Shown here: positions 62,556 through 64,000 of the stretch, one piece after another
Numbering within the stretch: position 1 is the first letter of the stretch
Layout of the letters: the number at the start of each line of letters is the position of its first letter
Source: Arthrobacter sp. PvP023
GTDB lineage: Bacteria > Actinomycetota > Actinomycetes > Actinomycetales > Micrococcaceae
DNA: 64,000 nucleotides
Direction: 5' to 3'
Assembly (NCBI RefSeq): GCF_017832975.1
Contig: NZ_JAFIBI010000001.1
Span: 2,542,001-2,606,000, forward strand
Translations under genes and position numbers: made by a program
Notes under the pieces: model-generated
The model's database searches: none
Told to the model about the DNA's origin: nothing
The model's input: only the letters and a program-made list of their open reading frames with translations

Positions 62556-62614
62556 CCCCGGGCCCGATGACCAACACCCGCCTGGCCGGACGTGGAAATC
62601 CGCGGGAGAAGCAC

Positions 62615-64000
62615 TTAACCGGACGGCTTCAACGCATCCCGGACCACCCCGACCAACGAATTGAACCGGGCGTTATCCGGCAGGTCGTCAATCAGTACCG
62701 GCCCCTCGGGCCCCGCGAGCGGAATTCGCCAATTCGGGTGCTCCGCGTCCGTTCCGGGCTGGTTCTGCGTGCGCGTCTCCCCGACGGCGTCCACGAGGGC
62801 AACACCCAACAGGGCGGACGGCGTCAGGGCGGTGAAGGCGTACAGTGCCTCGACCGTGCGCTGAACGTCCGCCGACGAATCCTCTAGCAGCCCCCGTTCG
62901 CGGACCAGGGCCAGCACGGCCTCCTGCTCCGCTGCCGCCTCCGCCCGTTCCTCTTCGACCGGGCGCAGGAGCAGGCCCAGCGATTCGCGAAGCGTGACAT
63001 GCTCCCCCGCGAGATAACCAGCCGTCGGGGGCAGGTCATGAGTGTTGACGCTGGTCAGACACTGCTGGCGATATTCTTCGGGCGGCAGCGGGCCCGCTTC
63101 ATTGTGTTCGAACCACAGGATGGATGTGCCGAGGATGCCCCGCTCCGTGAGGTAGTCACGGACCCAGGGTTCGAACACGCCAAGGTCCTCGCCGACGACA
63201 GTCGCACCGGCCCGCTGGGCCTCAAGGGCCAGGATGCCGATGAGGGCCTCATGGTCGTAGTACACGTATGTGCCCTGGTCCGGGCCGGCGCCCTCCGGAA
63301 TCCACCACAGGCGGAAAAGGCCCAGTATGTGGTCAACGCGGATGCCGCCCGCGTGTCGGAGTACTGTCCTGAGCATGTCCCGGTACGGCTTGTAGCCTGC
63401 CGCCGCCAACTGTCCGGGGTGCCATGGCGGCTGGGTCCAGTTCTGTCCCTGCTGGTTGAAGACGTCCGGCGGGGCGCCGACAGTGACGCCCTGGGCGAGT
63501 ACGCCGCGAAGCATCCAGGCATCGGCCCCGGCTGTCTTAACGCCCACTGCCAGATCATGGACGATACCGATGGCCATTCCGCATTCCTTAGCTGTTCGCT
63601 GGGCGGTGGCCAGCTGCTCATCGCAGATCCACTGCATCCAGCGGTAGAACTCCAGCCGCTCCGCATGCGCTTCCCTTATGGTGTCGCAGTACGGGGTGTC
63701 CGGTGACGAAGCCTCGCCGGACCATTCGGGCGCCGTCGGTGGAAGCCGCTCCGCGAGCGTGCACCAGAGGGCGAAGTCGTCCAGTCCCTCGCCTTCCGCC
63801 TCGCAGAAGTTGTCGAACATGCGGACCCTGCCGGGGCTGCGACGCACTTTGAAGATGAGCTCAAGCGCCCGGAGTTTGGCTTGATAGCTGGCGTTTCTGT
63901 CCAGGAGGCCGTCCGCCGTGTTGGCGGCGTGCAGCAGGTCCGCGTTGTCTTCGATGCCGGCCCTGGACGCCGGGTCCAGATATGCATACTCGGGCACGTC
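62615..64000 (-). CDS. malQ: 4-alpha-glucanotransferase, N-terminus outside the window
   Basis: Disproportionating enzyme of glycogen and maltodextrin metabolism (GH77). About 460 C-terminal residues are visible; full-length enzymes have roughly 700, so the 5' end lies past 64000. Catalytic signatures are GGIRVDHILGLFRLWWIPEG (nucleophile Asp), TVVGEDLGVFEPWVRDYL (acid/base Glu) and SVNTHDLPPTAGYLAGEHVT. The C-terminus is VLIDDLPDNARFNSLVG. It converges with the HNH gene. Confidence 0.95.
   Translation of the reverse strand, partial: DVPEYAYLDPASRAGIEDNADLLHAANTADGLLDRNASYQAKLRALELIFKVRRSPGRVRMFDNFCEAEGEGLDDFALWCTLAERLPPTAPEWSGEASSPDTPYCDTIREAHAERLEFYRWMQWICDEQLATAQRTAKECGMAIGIVHDLAVGVKTAGADAWMLRGVLAQGVTVGAPPDVFNQQGQNWTQPPWHPGQLAAAGYKPYRDMLRTVLRHAGGIRVDHILGLFRLWWIPEGAGPDQGTYVYYDHEALIGILALEAQRAGATVVGEDLGVFEPWVRDYLTERGILGTSILWFEHNEAGPLPPEEYRQQCLTSVNTHDLPPTAGYLAGEHVTLRESLGLLLRPVEEERAEAAAEQEAVLALVRERGLLEDSSADVQRTVEALYAFTALTPSALLGVALVDAVGETRTQNQPGTDAEHPNWRIPLAGPEGPVLIDDLPDNARFNSLVGVVRDALKPSG

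Noticed and set aside
53076..64000. Prophage or integrative element after tRNA-Leu
   Set aside because: No integrase, phage structural gene or repeated tRNA end seen; kept only as a weak island hypothesis.
1..64000. CRISPR array or insertion sequence
   Set aside because: No regularly spaced direct repeats, cas genes, transposases or terminal inverted repeats with target duplications were seen.

Overview
The window is chromosomal DNA from a high-GC actinobacterium, most probably Arthrobacter, Pseudarthrobacter or a close relative in the Micrococcaceae. Pointers are the qcrCAB–ctaE respiratory block, a Pup–proteasome locus, mycothiol ligase (mshC), RbpA, PafB and PafC fused into one protein, and the gene order pafBC–membrane protein–tatA–tatC–helY. 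Most of it is ordinary core chromosome. I found no integrase, transposase, CRISPR array or rRNA; there is one tRNA (Leu, GAG).

Layout. 1–7.5 kb holds the aerobic respiratory chain: ctaD (cut by the left edge) and ctaF on plus, and ctaE–qcrC–qcrA–qcrB on minus. Between the two blocks sits a divergent ptsH / GntR-HutC (DasR-like) pair with a dre-like operator. 7.7–11.1 kb has trpD, a stand-alone Lrp/AsnC sensor domain, a DUF3054 membrane protein and small VOC and ABM proteins. 11.5–17.1 kb has a UvrA-like ABC protein facing a type III polyketide synthase–methyltransferase–FAD monooxygenase operon. 17.1–24.6 kb holds a SnoaL-like protein, a lipoprotein, peptide deformylase, an S9 peptidase, an RlmA-like methyltransferase, an NfeD/SPFH pair and rbpA. 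24.7–35.5 kb has a polyprenol-mannose synthase-like glycosyltransferase, an amidohydrolase, helY, tatC, tatA, pafBC and two FKBP prolyl isomerases. 35.6–43.5 kb is the Pup–proteasome locus trmI–arc–dop–pup–prcB–prcA–pafA, with prcA and prcB preceding pafA in transcription. 43.6–52.9 kb has a site-2 protease, a HAD phosphatase, a PAC2 protein, mshC, uppP, an aldo/keto reductase, two small proteins, an acyl-CoA dehydrogenase and an M20 peptidase.

After tRNA-Leu (53.1 kb) the content looks more accessory: a DUF2975/XRE pair with a lipoprotein, a two-domain DUF3558-like lipoprotein, a secreted HNH nuclease lipoprotein, unknown small proteins, a cyclopropane fatty acid synthase, a broken lhgO, a STAS/SEC14-like protein and an HNH endonuclease with an EVE-like front end. 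The right edge cuts malQ.

The most striking regulatory signal is how often a TANNNT -10-like hexamer sits exactly 6–7 nt before a start codon with no Shine-Dalgarno sequence. I count 17 such genes, which points to widespread leaderless transcription. Other promising signals are a sigma-R/SigH-type promoter before rbpA, the dre-like site with a 12-codon leaderless upstream ORF at the DasR-like gene, and several palindromes with no assigned regulator.
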